Below, piece after piece: positions 46,463 to 55,087 of a stretch of DNA of 64,000 bases. The stretch spans positions 372,001-436,000 of the forward strand of contig NZ_JACNMJ010000001.1 in the NCBI RefSeq assembly GCF_014526325.1, in the 5' to 3' direction. The notes under the pieces were generated by a model. It saw nothing but the letters and a program-made list of their open reading frames with translations, was not told where the DNA came from and did no database searches. Numbering within the stretch: position 1 is the first letter of the stretch; every line of letters begins with the position of its first letter. Position numbers and translations under genes: made by a program. This DNA comes from Psychroserpens algicola (GTDB lineage Bacteria; Bacteroidota; Bacteroidia; Flavobacteriales; Flavobacteriaceae).

Positions 46463-47679
46463 TGCAATTAAAACATATATACATAGGATTTTTAGGTTTG
46501 ATAGTATTGTCATCATTTGCTATGATTCAAGACGACAACATAATCCTTGACCTCAAACTATTAACGACACAAACAGAATTCGAATCTGGAAGTTCGATTA
46601 CCTTAAAATTCTCAACTTCTAAAATGTCAGACCTCATACTGTATTGTTCTTCTAGTTACGGAACAACTTTATTGTCTCCTAAAGTTGAAAAATCTACGAT
46701 TACATATACTATTCCTGATCATATTAGCAATAAAAGTGGACAAGTACAATGGCAACTTATAAATGGTAATAACAGTTTATCCGGACAATTTAATATCATT
46801 CCTAAATCAGATGTTGCCACCATGGAAACATATATTGGTCCGCCAAGCATTGAAGCTGGAGGAACAGATTATACGATGTTAGTCGTGATACCTACAGATC
46901 GTCTGGATAATCCTTTACCTAAAAACACCTTAGTCAATGCAAAGCATCAGTTTTTATCATCTCAATTTTCTGACAGTATTACAACGAATCATATCATTGC
47001 TTATAAAACTATTTATTCCAAAAATGAAAGTGGACGAATACTTGTTTCGTCAGAAAGTTCAAACACCAATTCTAAAGAATATTCAATTACAGTATTTCCG
47101 GCCATACCGACTCATTTCAAAATTTCAGCAAAGCAACCTCATAATTATGCAGATGGCAATCAAGTGACAACTTTTGAAACATCTGTTATAAGAGATAAAC
47201 TAAACAATATTGTAAGTGATGGGACTTATGTTTCATTTTTTATTACCAATAGTAAAGGAAATAAATTAAAAACCTCTGGAACAACCATAAATGGTGTTGC
47301 AAAAGCAATGATGATTCATCCAGATCACCAAACTCAATGGACTGTTAAAGGTTATGTTGATGGCATCTCAGAAAGTGATCCTATTTCAGTAAATTTCAAG
47401 CAGGTTATTGAAGATTTTGATGTAACATTTTCTAATAACAATAGATTAATATCTATCGGACCGCTTCAGAGTTTTATGAATCAACTCATTCCTGATGGCT
47501 TTAAAGTAGAGTTGCTCTTATATAAAAACGACAAGCTCTTAAATATACTCACCAAAACATCAATTGATGGTTATGTGAATTTCAATTTAACATCTAATAT
47601 CGCAACAAACGACACTTATACTATTGTAATTAAATCTGCTGGATTGGAGAAAGCATTTAATACTATAAACGTATGGTAA
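46462..47679 (+). CDS. Exported Ig-like-repeat protein of the exopolysaccharide locus
   Basis: The 405-aa protein has an N-terminal signal or anchor (IYIGFLGLIVLSSFAM). The rest is beta-rich, with pattern repeats like invasin/bacterial Ig domains (FESGSSITLKFSTS, NKSGQVQWQLINGNN, ADGNQVTTFETSVIRD). There is no catalytic motif. Translation is coupled to both neighbours: 1-nt overlap before and 7-nt overlap after. A structural or carbohydrate-contacting periplasmic role is possible. Confidence 0.7.
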   Translation: MQLKHIYIGFLGLIVLSSFAMIQDDNIILDLKLLTTQTEFESGSSITLKFSTSKMSDLILYCSSSYGTTLLSPKVEKSTITYTIPDHISNKSGQVQWQLINGNNSLSGQFNIIPKSDVATMETYIGPPSIEAGGTDYTMLVVIPTDRLDNPLPKNTLVNAKHQFLSSQFSDSITTNHIIAYKTIYSKNESGRILVSSESSNTNSKEYSITVFPAIPTHFKISAKQPHNYADGNQVTTFETSVIRDKLNNIVSDGTYVSFFITNSKGNKLKTSGTTINGVAKAMMIHPDHQTQWTVKGYVDGISESDPISVNFKQVIEDFDVTFSNNNRLISIGPLQSFMNQLIPDGFKVELLLYKNDKLLNILTKTSIDGYVNFNLTSNIATNDTYTIVIKSAGLEKAFNTINVW

Positions 47680-49193
47680 ATCTCAACAGAACCATAATTC
47701 GAACAGTTTTAATCGTATCATACATATTGATTATCTCACTTGTTGTCTATGCTATTAGTGCATTATTTGGTTACCTCAATACTGGTGCTGACAGAAGTAC
47801 AATTCTTCATACCGAACTAAAGAAGATAGAACAGTACAAACCAAAAGTCATTTGGATGCCTCTAACTAATGAAGGCCGACCGATAGATAATGAAAGTCTC
47901 AAGGCAATTGAAACTGATTATTTAGATGCATGGTATGTAAAACAAGTGGCCTACAAAACCAATACCACAGCTGGTATAAACGATTATTATACAGATAATG
48001 CCCGAAAGAATATTTTTGATTTTATAACACTAAATTCAAATGAAAATATTAGCATAGAATCTACAACTCTTGAACATCATCCCAAGCTAGAATTTTTTAG
48101 TGAAGACGGACAATTAGCAGTAATTACCGACAATGATGTCATTGAATATAAGCGTGTTTATAAAGACAATAAATTGGTAATAGAAACTAATGAAATTTCC
48201 ACATATAAAGTGGTGCTTTTATTAGAAGATGGGTTTTGGAGAATTCGTCATTTGATAAAAGAAAGTACTGAAGACTATATAGTAGAACTCCATCAAATCG
48301 CTACCAATCATCTCAATATAAAAGGCATTAATTACTATCCACAAGCCACGCCCTGGGACATGTTTGGCGACTCATTTTCTAAAGATACGATTGCAAAAGA
48401 TTTTAAAATAATTAAAGAGGCAGGATTAAATTCTGTACGCCTTTTTGTACAATATGATGACTTCGGAAAAGCTAATGTTAACAAAGAAAAACTCGACAAA
48501 TTAAAATTAACTTTGGATGCTGCTGAAACGGTAAACCTCGGAGTAGTTATAACCCTTTTTGATTTTTATGGTAACTATGATGTTCTTGATTGGACACTAA
48601 ACATGCGTCATGCAGAAACCATAGTCTCTGAGTTAAAAAACCATAAAGCCATTATAGCCTGGGACATTAAAAATGAGCCTAATTTAGATTTTGAAACCCG
48701 AGGTAAAGCTAAGGTCATAGCCTGGTTGGAGCATATGATTGCTCATGTGAAATCTATAGACAAAGTTCATCCTATCACAATAGGTTGGTCAAATACGCAA
48801 AGTGCTTCTTTACTCAATGAGCAAGTCGATTTTATATCATTTCATTACTATGAAGATTTAGACAAATTAGGCACATCACTGGAAGCTTTAAAAAATGAAA
48901 TCCCGAATAAAACTCTGGTAATGGGCGAATTTGGCTTATCATCTTATGATGGCATTTGGAAACCTTTTGGCGATAGCGAAAAAGATCAAGCGAATTACCA
49001 TAAAAAAGCCCAAGACATTATTGCGCAACACAATTTGCAATATTTATCATGGACTTTATATGACTTTACTGAAATACCAAAGGAAGTCGTAGGTGGACTT
49101 CCTTGGCGTAAAAATGCTCAAAAAAATTTTGGTTTTATAGACGAAAATGGGGCAAAAAAGCCTGCGTTCACTTATATTTCTAAGCCGCAGTAG
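47673..49193 (+). CDS. Membrane-anchored GH5-like glycoside hydrolase
   Basis: The 506-aa protein has an N-terminal membrane anchor (~9-34), an NTF2-like region (~75-200) also seen in the large membrane protein of this operon, and a TIM-barrel hydrolase (~215-500). The clan GH-A catalytic pair is visible: acid/base E335 (WDIKNEP) and nucleophile E419 (VMGEFGL), with SFHYYEDL between them. It may trim or cut the nascent polysaccharide in the periplasm, as hydrolases do in cellulose, alginate or Pel systems. Its 3' end overlaps the convergent GT4 gene by 14 nt. Confidence 0.82.
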   Translation: MVNLNRTIIRTVLIVSYILIISLVVYAISALFGYLNTGADRSTILHTELKKIEQYKPKVIWMPLTNEGRPIDNESLKAIETDYLDAWYVKQVAYKTNTTAGINDYYTDNARKNIFDFITLNSNENISIESTTLEHHPKLEFFSEDGQLAVITDNDVIEYKRVYKDNKLVIETNEISTYKVVLLLEDGFWRIRHLIKESTEDYIVELHQIATNHLNIKGINYYPQATPWDMFGDSFSKDTIAKDFKIIKEAGLNSVRLFVQYDDFGKANVNKEKLDKLKLTLDAAETVNLGVVITLFDFYGNYDVLDWTLNMRHAETIVSELKNHKAIIAWDIKNEPNLDFETRGKAKVIAWLEHMIAHVKSIDKVHPITIGWSNTQSASLLNEQVDFISFHYYEDLDKLGTSLEALKNEIPNKTLVMGEFGLSSYDGIWKPFGDSEKDQANYHKKAQDIIAQHNLQYLSWTLYDFTEIPKEVVGGLPWRKNAQKNFGFIDENGAKKPAFTYISKPQ

Positions 49194-50400
49194 AATCAAA
49201 TTCTACTTTGTTTTTAATCGCTTTATCAGCTATTATTGTTGAAAATGTATTGACATACATATTTGAAATTTTTGACATTGGATAAGCTGTAGCGGCTTGA
49301 TAATTTGTTTTTCCTAAAGCTATTCTGTAAGCTTCATTAGTTACAATGTTTTCTATAGCCAAGGCTAAACTCGATACAGAGTTAGGGTCAAAAAATTCAC
49401 CTAAATATCCCTCATCTTTAACTAGTAAAGCTAAATCTCCTAAGTCTGGCATCACAACTGCTTTGCCATAACTTCCTGCCTGATGCAAAACTCCTGAGCT
49501 TCCTGTTGTTGACGTATACGGAAACACAACCACTGCGCTTTCATGAAATAAAGTTGGTACTTCATGTTCTTCAACATAACCTGTAAAACGAACTTTAGGC
49601 ACATGCTTATAATTTTCTTCAACTTGAGCTAAATATCCAGGCACATTTGGATTATCAGTTCCTGCAATAACAACTTCCAAATCTAATCCTGTCGATGCTC
49701 TAACCATCTCTACAGCCTCGATCATAGCTTCTACTTTTTTATAAGTTCCAAACTTTCCAAAAGTCATGACTTGCATTGGTCCTTCTGGAATGGTGTAATC
49801 TGGTTGTGTATTTGAAATTTCAAAAGTTCCGTGTGGAATTAATTTCACATTGTTAGCTTTATATTTTTCTTCTAAAATCGTTACATATTTTTGCATGGTT
49901 ACTGCAACTGTATCAGACTGTAGTATTAATTTGGTTAAGCTTGTTCCTATAAAACCATATACTTTTTGCATTAGTCTATTTGTTGTAAATCCTGCAGATC
50001 CTAAATCGACTTCCTCTAAAATATTATGAAGTAATACAATGTTTGGAATCCCTTTTAATTTACAAACTAATGGTAACATTAACCCTAAAGCTGCAGCAAT
50101 TTTTTTATCGCCAAACTTCATAAACTGCATATTAAATAAGACAGCGTCTGGTTGCGTAGCATTAATCGCTTTGGTAACATTTATAATGTTTGTATAACTA
50201 TTAAATGACCAACACTCATTAACTGTTACTGTACAACCGTCTTCAGTAAAAGCGATGTCTTTTGCGCCTTCAGTTTTATCAGTTAATAAAATAATTTCGG
50301 TAATAGACTGGTGTTGTCTAAAATGCTTAACTAAGTGATAAGCATATTCATTTAATGTCACTTTACTTGGTGGATATGCTGTTACAATTGCTAGTTTCAT
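49180..50400 (-). CDS. GT4-family glycosyltransferase
   Basis: The 406-aa protein is a GT-B transferase. The N-terminal MKLAIVTAYPPSKVTLNEYAYHLV is followed by LPLVCKLKGIPNIVLLHNILEE. The C-terminal nucleotide-sugar domain has VMTFGKFGTYKKVEAMIEA, KVRFTGYVEEHEVPTLF and FPYTSTTGSSGVLHQAGSYGKAVV with the donor-binding Glu region replaced by H-Q-A. It probably adds a sugar on the cytoplasmic face. It has its own promoter region with a LytTR-like repeat and a CAAATTTG -7-like box at 50437-50444. Confidence 0.85.
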   Translation of the reverse strand: MKLAIVTAYPPSKVTLNEYAYHLVKHFRQHQSITEIILLTDKTEGAKDIAFTEDGCTVTVNECWSFNSYTNIINVTKAINATQPDAVLFNMQFMKFGDKKIAAALGLMLPLVCKLKGIPNIVLLHNILEEVDLGSAGFTTNRLMQKVYGFIGTSLTKLILQSDTVAVTMQKYVTILEEKYKANNVKLIPHGTFEISNTQPDYTIPEGPMQVMTFGKFGTYKKVEAMIEAVEMVRASTGLDLEVVIAGTDNPNVPGYLAQVEENYKHVPKVRFTGYVEEHEVPTLFHESAVVVFPYTSTTGSSGVLHQAGSYGKAVVMPDLGDLALLVKDEGYLGEFFDPNSVSSLALAIENIVTNEAYRIALGKTNYQAATAYPMSKISNMYVNTFSTIIADKAIKNKVEFDSTAA

Positions 50401-50472
50401 GGGAATAAATTTTTAAAGTATTTATTAATTATACTACAAATTTGCACTATAATATCTAGTAAAATAGATGTC

Positions 50473-50502
50473 TATAGATAAGGCGCTGTTTACTGTAGGT
50501 GA
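50473..50502 (-). promoter_or_regulatory. LytTR-like direct repeat upstream of the GT4 gene
   Basis: TATAGATAA (50473-50481) and TGTAGGTGA (50494-50502) start 21 bp apart and match the TGTAGACGA half-site in 5 and 7 of 9 positions respectively. They lie 72 nt upstream of the ATG and 28 nt upstream of the -7-like box at 50437-50444. Confidence 0.5.
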
Positions 50503-50521
50503 ATGGAATAAAAGTTTCGAT

Positions 50522-51775
50522 TTAGATTTTGTTAGCTTTTGATTTTGAATCAAAAAAGAAATAGATTATTTGGAATATGAGAAGTAGTAGCATGGCTATA
50601 ATTTGTACATGTACCACTTGCTCTAAATTCTTATGAAAGAACACGACTAGAGCCATTTGCAGCATTCCGAAGAGCCCTGAGAAAATAACAGGAATATAGC
50701 GATCTAACGACAAATAATAATATGCAAAAATGTTTGAGATTGCAAAGAGTCCGGTTGCCAAAGCATATTTCCAAAGAAACGGAGCCATGGCTAAATAATG
50801 TTCTCCAAATAATAAAGTGATTCCTGTTTCAGGAAATAAAGCGCAGATAAAAATAATTACTGATGCTATCACAGCAATATATCCAACATACTTAAATAAT
50901 ATCGGAGTTGTTGCTTTTCCTTCCTTTTTCAATCGAACAACTGTTGGTAATAATAACATTACAAACATCCAGGCAATAAAATAAACGATACGGCCAATAA
51001 GTGCCAAGGACGCATATAAACCTGCCTCATAAGATTCAAAATAGTGCTTTACTAATAGAATATCACTGTTGTTGATAATGATTTGTGTGAGCTCATAAAA
51101 AGCTGTAATGATAAAAAAGCTACGGACTTGTTTCGATTGATTTGCTTTTAAACGTATTGAGGTTTTGAAGCGTAAATTTTTAAACTTAAATGGAATTAAC
51201 CCAAAACCAAAAGAGATTAAAATCCCTAAAGCAATCACTACAGAAGACTGTATATTAAAAAGATAAATCAACCCAATTGTTACCAGTAATCGGGTTATCA
51301 TTTCTGATTGATAAGTCACTGATAATAGTTTATAGGCTTTTTGACCTTGAAACACGCCACGATTTACACTCATGATAAAGTATATTGGAACTCCAATACC
51401 AAATATGACAAACATAAGTGATGATGAAGTGTAAAAAACCTGTTGTAATTGTTTTGAAAACAGTATAATTAATACACCTAAAATTACACCTGTACCTATC
51501 GCGTTTTTATAAAGCTGTGAAATAAAACGCGTTAATATTTTATGTTCAAACAGTACTGAGAATTTTGCTGTTACTAGCTGAAAGGTCATCGCTATAAAGG
51601 ATAAAACCAATAAAAAGGTGATTAAAACTGCAGCATCAGCAAATTGCTCTGGACCTAAAAGTCGACCCAAAACCAAATTATATAAATAATTACCTCCATT
51701 AACTAATAATACACTAAGCATAAATAGCTGTTCTGGAGTTAATGTTTTTGATTTAATAGCTGAAATAACTTGCAT
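50522..51775 (-). CDS. Wzx-like polysaccharide flippase (MOP superfamily)
   Basis: From the ATG at 51775 the protein has 417 residues and about 12 membrane helices. Flippase-type features are an early GNYLYNLVLGRLLGPEQFADAAVLI segment and a RLVTIGLIYLFN half-repeat. It would move a lipid-linked glycan across the inner membrane. A longer frame from 51832 would overlap the STAS gene end and add a polar, non-conserved-looking extension, so it was not used. It follows the STAS gene by 25 nt. Confidence 0.85.
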   Translation of the reverse strand: MQVISAIKSKTLTPEQLFMLSVLLVNGGNYLYNLVLGRLLGPEQFADAAVLITFLLVLSFIAMTFQLVTAKFSVLFEHKILTRFISQLYKNAIGTGVILGVLIILFSKQLQQVFYTSSSLMFVIFGIGVPIYFIMSVNRGVFQGQKAYKLLSVTYQSEMITRLLVTIGLIYLFNIQSSVVIALGILISFGFGLIPFKFKNLRFKTSIRLKANQSKQVRSFFIITAFYELTQIIINNSDILLVKHYFESYEAGLYASLALIGRIVYFIAWMFVMLLLPTVVRLKKEGKATTPILFKYVGYIAVIASVIIFICALFPETGITLLFGEHYLAMAPFLWKYALATGLFAISNIFAYYYLSLDRYIPVIFSGLFGMLQMALVVFFHKNLEQVVHVQIIAMLLLLIFQIIYFFFDSKSKANKI

Positions 51776-51800
51776 GTTTTTTATGTTTTGATTTTTAAAA

Positions 51801-52079
51801 TTATGCTGCGACTGAACTCTTATACTCATCATAAATATCTTTACACCCGTTTCCTATAACTGAAAATATATGATTAGAGCGCAAAGCATTAGTCATTACC
51901 ATTTTTAAAGCCTCAACACCTGTTGCATCAATTGTGTTTACATTATCAATATTTATAGTAATATTTTTCACCGTATTGATCATGTGCTCAAAGTGCATAA
52001 TAAAGGATTTTGTTGTTGCTGTGGTTAAACTTCCATGTAGTTCAAATGTTCCGTTTTCTTCTAAAATTTGTAAAGCCAT
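51801..52079 (-). CDS. Small STAS protein of the exopolysaccharide locus
   Basis: The 92-aa single STAS domain has ITINIDNVNTIDATGVEALKMVM as the central strand-loop-helix and HIFSVIGNG as the late strand. A Thr stands directly before the loop Gly (IDATG), the position of the regulatory phospho-Ser in SpoIIAA-type proteins, so phosphorylation switching is possible. It is a paralogue of the STAS gene at 27670. As first gene of a unit with the flippase, it is well placed to regulate polysaccharide export (inference). Confidence 0.8.
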   Translation of the reverse strand: MALQILEENGTFELHGSLTTATTKSFIMHFEHMINTVKNITINIDNVNTIDATGVEALKMVMTNALRSNHIFSVIGNGCKDIYDEYKSSVAA

Positions 52080-52154
52080 AATTGTAATTTTTTAATGGTT
52101 ATGTGTTTAAATCTGACGCTAATATCTTAACAACTTCTGTGTAAACCCTTTTGA

Positions 52155-52184
52155 TTTCGACGGATGACATTTTACTGTAGATGA
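52155..52184 (-). promoter_or_regulatory. LytTR-like direct repeat between the STAS and TPR/beta-barrel genes
   Basis: TTTCGACGG (52155-52163) and TGTAGATGA (52176-52184) start 21 bp apart. The second extends as GATGAATGA, close to the sequences at 43281 and 50494. It is 75 nt from the STAS start and 48 nt from the TPR gene start. An inverted repeat GATGAAT/ATTCATC at 52180-52201 overlaps it. Confidence 0.5.
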
Positions 52185-52232
52185 ATGAAGCGGTATTCAT
52201 CCGTAACTTGCAATTAAGCAAATCAAACAGAT

Positions 52233-54296
52233 ATGAAGACTTTAAAATCATTGATATTAGCCTCCTTTTTATTACTTGTAGTTACGAGTAATGCTCAAAA
52301 TATGCAGGAAGGTTTTAACCACTTAGAAACTGGTGAATATGCATTAGCAGAAACATTTTTCGATACCGTATTAAAATCATATCCTAAAAACAAAACAGCT
52401 CGTTTATGCTACGGAAGAGCTGTGGGTTTAAATGGTGATCCAGAAAAAGCAAATCATATTTTTTTAGAACTGCTGAAAGAGTATCCAACCGATTTTGAAG
52501 TCAAACTCAATTATGGTGAGTCTTTATTATGGAAAAATGAATTTAGTGATGCCAAAAGCTACTATGAAGCATTAGTTTTTGAAGCACCTGAAAGTTTTCC
52601 TGCTCTATTAGGATTAGCAAATACTTTGTCTAACCTAAAAGACTATAATAATGCATTGATCTATGTGAATAAAGCTTTAGAGGTCTCTCCGGGAAATCCT
52701 AACGCTTTGATTTCTAAAAAATATATTTATTTAGGATTTGCTTATCAAAAGCAGCTCGCACAACTTTATGATGAAGCTGAAATATTATTAATTAAAAATT
52801 TAGAATTATTTGGTGAAGACAAAGAAACTTTAATGAATCTCGCGAATCTCTACTTAATTAACAATCAGTTAGATTTTGCAAAAGGCACATACAAGCGATT
52901 GGCTGAAAACCCTTTACACACAATAGAGGCTTTAAACGGATTAGCTTTAGTTGCTCATTTAAACGGAAAAGAAAAACATGCTTTACAATTGAGTCATGAT
53001 GCTTATACTAGCATAGATACCAAAACATCTGAAGTTTTGATACAACAAACCACTGAGCGTTACATTCAAGCCTTAATCTGGAATAAAAAATACAAACAAG
53101 CCGAACACAGTATTGATGAGTTAATAGCTAATAGTCCAAATGCAAATTGGGTTTTAGCATTAAGAGCAACATTAAATATTTATAAGAGTAACTTTAAAAA
53201 AAGTCTTAGTGACTACAATAGAATATTAGAAAACGACAGTACATCATTTGATGGCAATCTAGGAAAAGCGAATGCCTTAAAAGCATTGGGATACTATGAT
53301 GACGCTTATATTTCAGCAGAAAACACTTTGAAATTTTATGACAATCAAAAGGATGCTTTAAATTTCATCAACATCTTAAATACTAGTTTTATACCTGTTT
53401 CAGATTCTAAAGCAGCATACACTTTTGATAATGGCAATAACAGAGCGTTTACATTTAATACTAATGTATCGTTTCCGCTTTCAACAAAATTTAAGCTTTT
53501 AGGACGTTACAATTACAGAACAACAAATAATTCGGTTACAAATAACGAAGCAAATTCTAATGATATTTCATTGGGTTTATCTTACCAGTTAATAAATAAT
53601 ATCACCTTTAATGGCACTACTGGATTAACCACAGCAAACACTGAAAGTAATAACTATACCCAACTTTTAACAGATGTATCCTTCAATATTAAACCCTTGA
53701 AACTACAAACTTTAGATATTGGCTACAAGAGAGACATTCAAAGTTTTAACGCCGACTTATTAGATCGTGAGATTGTACAAAATAACTACTATGCAAATTA
53801 TAACCTAAATACAAATTTTAATTTAGGCTGGTTTACTCAATTTATGCACACTTCTCAAAATGATGGTAATAAAAGAAACTTACTATTTACATCTCTATAC
53901 TATAATCTATTCTCAAAGCCCTCTTTAAAAATGGGGTTAAATTACCAATATATCACTTTTGCAGACCAAGTGCCAACCGTATACTTTAGTCCAGAATCTT
54001 TTCAAGCAGGAGAAGTATTTTTAAATTTAATTAAAGATGAAAACATCACTAAATCCAAACAGTGGTTTTACGAGTTAACAGCTGCAACTGGGTTTCAATT
54101 TATTGAAGATGGAGAGCGCCAGAGCACCTATCGCGTTCAAGGAAAAATAGGTTATAAATTTTCTGAACGTTGTATGGCAAATGTCTTTGGAACAAGAAGT
54201 AATATTGCTTCTGCAACTGCTGCAGGTTTTACCTTTACCGAAATAGGCTTACGTTTTAAATGGCACTTATTTGATGCACCTGTATTTAGAAAGTAA
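52233..54296 (+). CDS. TPR plus YaiO-like outer-membrane beta-barrel protein
   Basis: The 687-aa protein has a signal peptide (1-21). Tetratricopeptide repeats run through about residues 25-385 (for example NHLETGEYALAETFFDTVL, DYNNALIYVNKALEVSPGNP). A C-terminal beta-barrel of some 290 residues follows, with alternating aromatic strands ending FKWHLFDAPVFRK. TPR plus barrel is the layout of secretin-like export pores of PgaA, BcsC and PelB/AlgK-AlgE type. It is therefore the best candidate for the outer-membrane exit of the polysaccharide made by this locus (inference). The barrel resembles the YaiO family. Confidence 0.82.
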   Translation: MKTLKSLILASFLLLVVTSNAQNMQEGFNHLETGEYALAETFFDTVLKSYPKNKTARLCYGRAVGLNGDPEKANHIFLELLKEYPTDFEVKLNYGESLLWKNEFSDAKSYYEALVFEAPESFPALLGLANTLSNLKDYNNALIYVNKALEVSPGNPNALISKKYIYLGFAYQKQLAQLYDEAEILLIKNLELFGEDKETLMNLANLYLINNQLDFAKGTYKRLAENPLHTIEALNGLALVAHLNGKEKHALQLSHDAYTSIDTKTSEVLIQQTTERYIQALIWNKKYKQAEHSIDELIANSPNANWVLALRATLNIYKSNFKKSLSDYNRILENDSTSFDGNLGKANALKALGYYDDAYISAENTLKFYDNQKDALNFINILNTSFIPVSDSKAAYTFDNGNNRAFTFNTNVSFPLSTKFKLLGRYNYRTTNNSVTNNEANSNDISLGLSYQLINNITFNGTTGLTTANTESNNYTQLLTDVSFNIKPLKLQTLDIGYKRDIQSFNADLLDREIVQNNYYANYNLNTNFNLGWFTQFMHTSQNDGNKRNLLFTSLYYNLFSKPSLKMGLNYQYITFADQVPTVYFSPESFQAGEVFLNLIKDENITKSKQWFYELTAATGFQFIEDGERQSTYRVQGKIGYKFSERCMANVFGTRSNIASATAAGFTFTEIGLRFKWHLFDAPVFRK

Positions 54297-54383
54297 ATAT
54301 TTGGATCAAGGCTAATAGATGGATGATTGTTTGAAGTTTATCTTCATATCTCCTCACTATAAAAGCCAAAATCAAGAATAATG

Positions 54384-54415
54384 AAGGTGTTCGTTCTTTA
54401 ACTAACACCTTTTTA
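54384..54415 (+). terminator. Intrinsic terminator after the TPR/beta-barrel gene
   Basis: The stem AAGGTGTT/AACACCTT with a 12-nt loop is followed by TTTTAT, about 90 nt after the stop codon. Confidence 0.75.
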
Positions 54416-54997
54416 TCGTTATCTCTGAGGTTATCAAAATAAAACAATGCGCTACTCTAATTAAAGTCATTAGATAAATGTCTATAAATCGTCATTTCTC
54501 ATGACAACACAAATTTGCATTATAAGATTCAGTGATTTCCATTTGCGGTTAAACACCATTCTAAATTATTAGATCAACCACATCATTACTAAAGGATCTT
54601 CCACAAGACAAATCCATTTGATTCAAAGTTAAGTTAGTGATAATCATCAATACCAGTCTCACCTATTGGTGATTGTATTCATTTTATTCAATTCAAAATC
54701 ATTAGCAATAACTTAATACCATAGTGTTCTTGGGTTTAAGCATCTACTACTTTCAGAGTAAGGTTTTTGTGTCTCTTAAATACAATTATAGACTTAACTA
54801 AAATCTTGCTCAACTCCAGCATTACAGTCTTTCATTTCCAGGCAGTATTATCACTATATACTATGTATTTAACGTATACCAGAACGAGATTATAATACCA
54901 TTTGTAGGTACGTTTTGTAAATACTGGTTCATAAGTTATAAAACAGCGACAACTCTATTGATTAATTAATTGACAGTCAATCTTTCCTGTACTAAAT

Positions 54998-55029
54998 AAA
55001 AAAAGGCAAAAGTTTTCACTTTTGCCTTT
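54998..55029 (-). terminator. Intrinsic terminator after the 865-aa exported protein
   Basis: On the minus strand AAAGGCAAAAGT-GAAA-ACTTTTGCCTTT runs into a T-tract. The stem is 12 bp and perfect. Confidence 0.85.
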
Positions 55030-55087
55030 ACTAAATTCAACTTTGCTGCAAATCTCAATGCTCAGTTGAATTAAGATTAGTCTAGGG

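Larger units (their letters stand above)
54297..55087. other. Long non-coding gap of about 790 bp
   Basis: No open frame longer than about 60 codons fits here. It holds a terminator for each flanking gene (54384 and 54998). Between them lie about 580 bp with frequent stops in all frames, no tRNA-like fold and no insertion-sequence ends that I can see. It may be decayed coding sequence or contain an untranslated RNA; I cannot decide. Confidence 0.6.

Noticed and set aside
51776-51832. Longer flippase start
   Set aside because: It would overlap the STAS gene and add a polar stretch before the first helix; the ATG at 51775 leaves a normal 25-nt gap.
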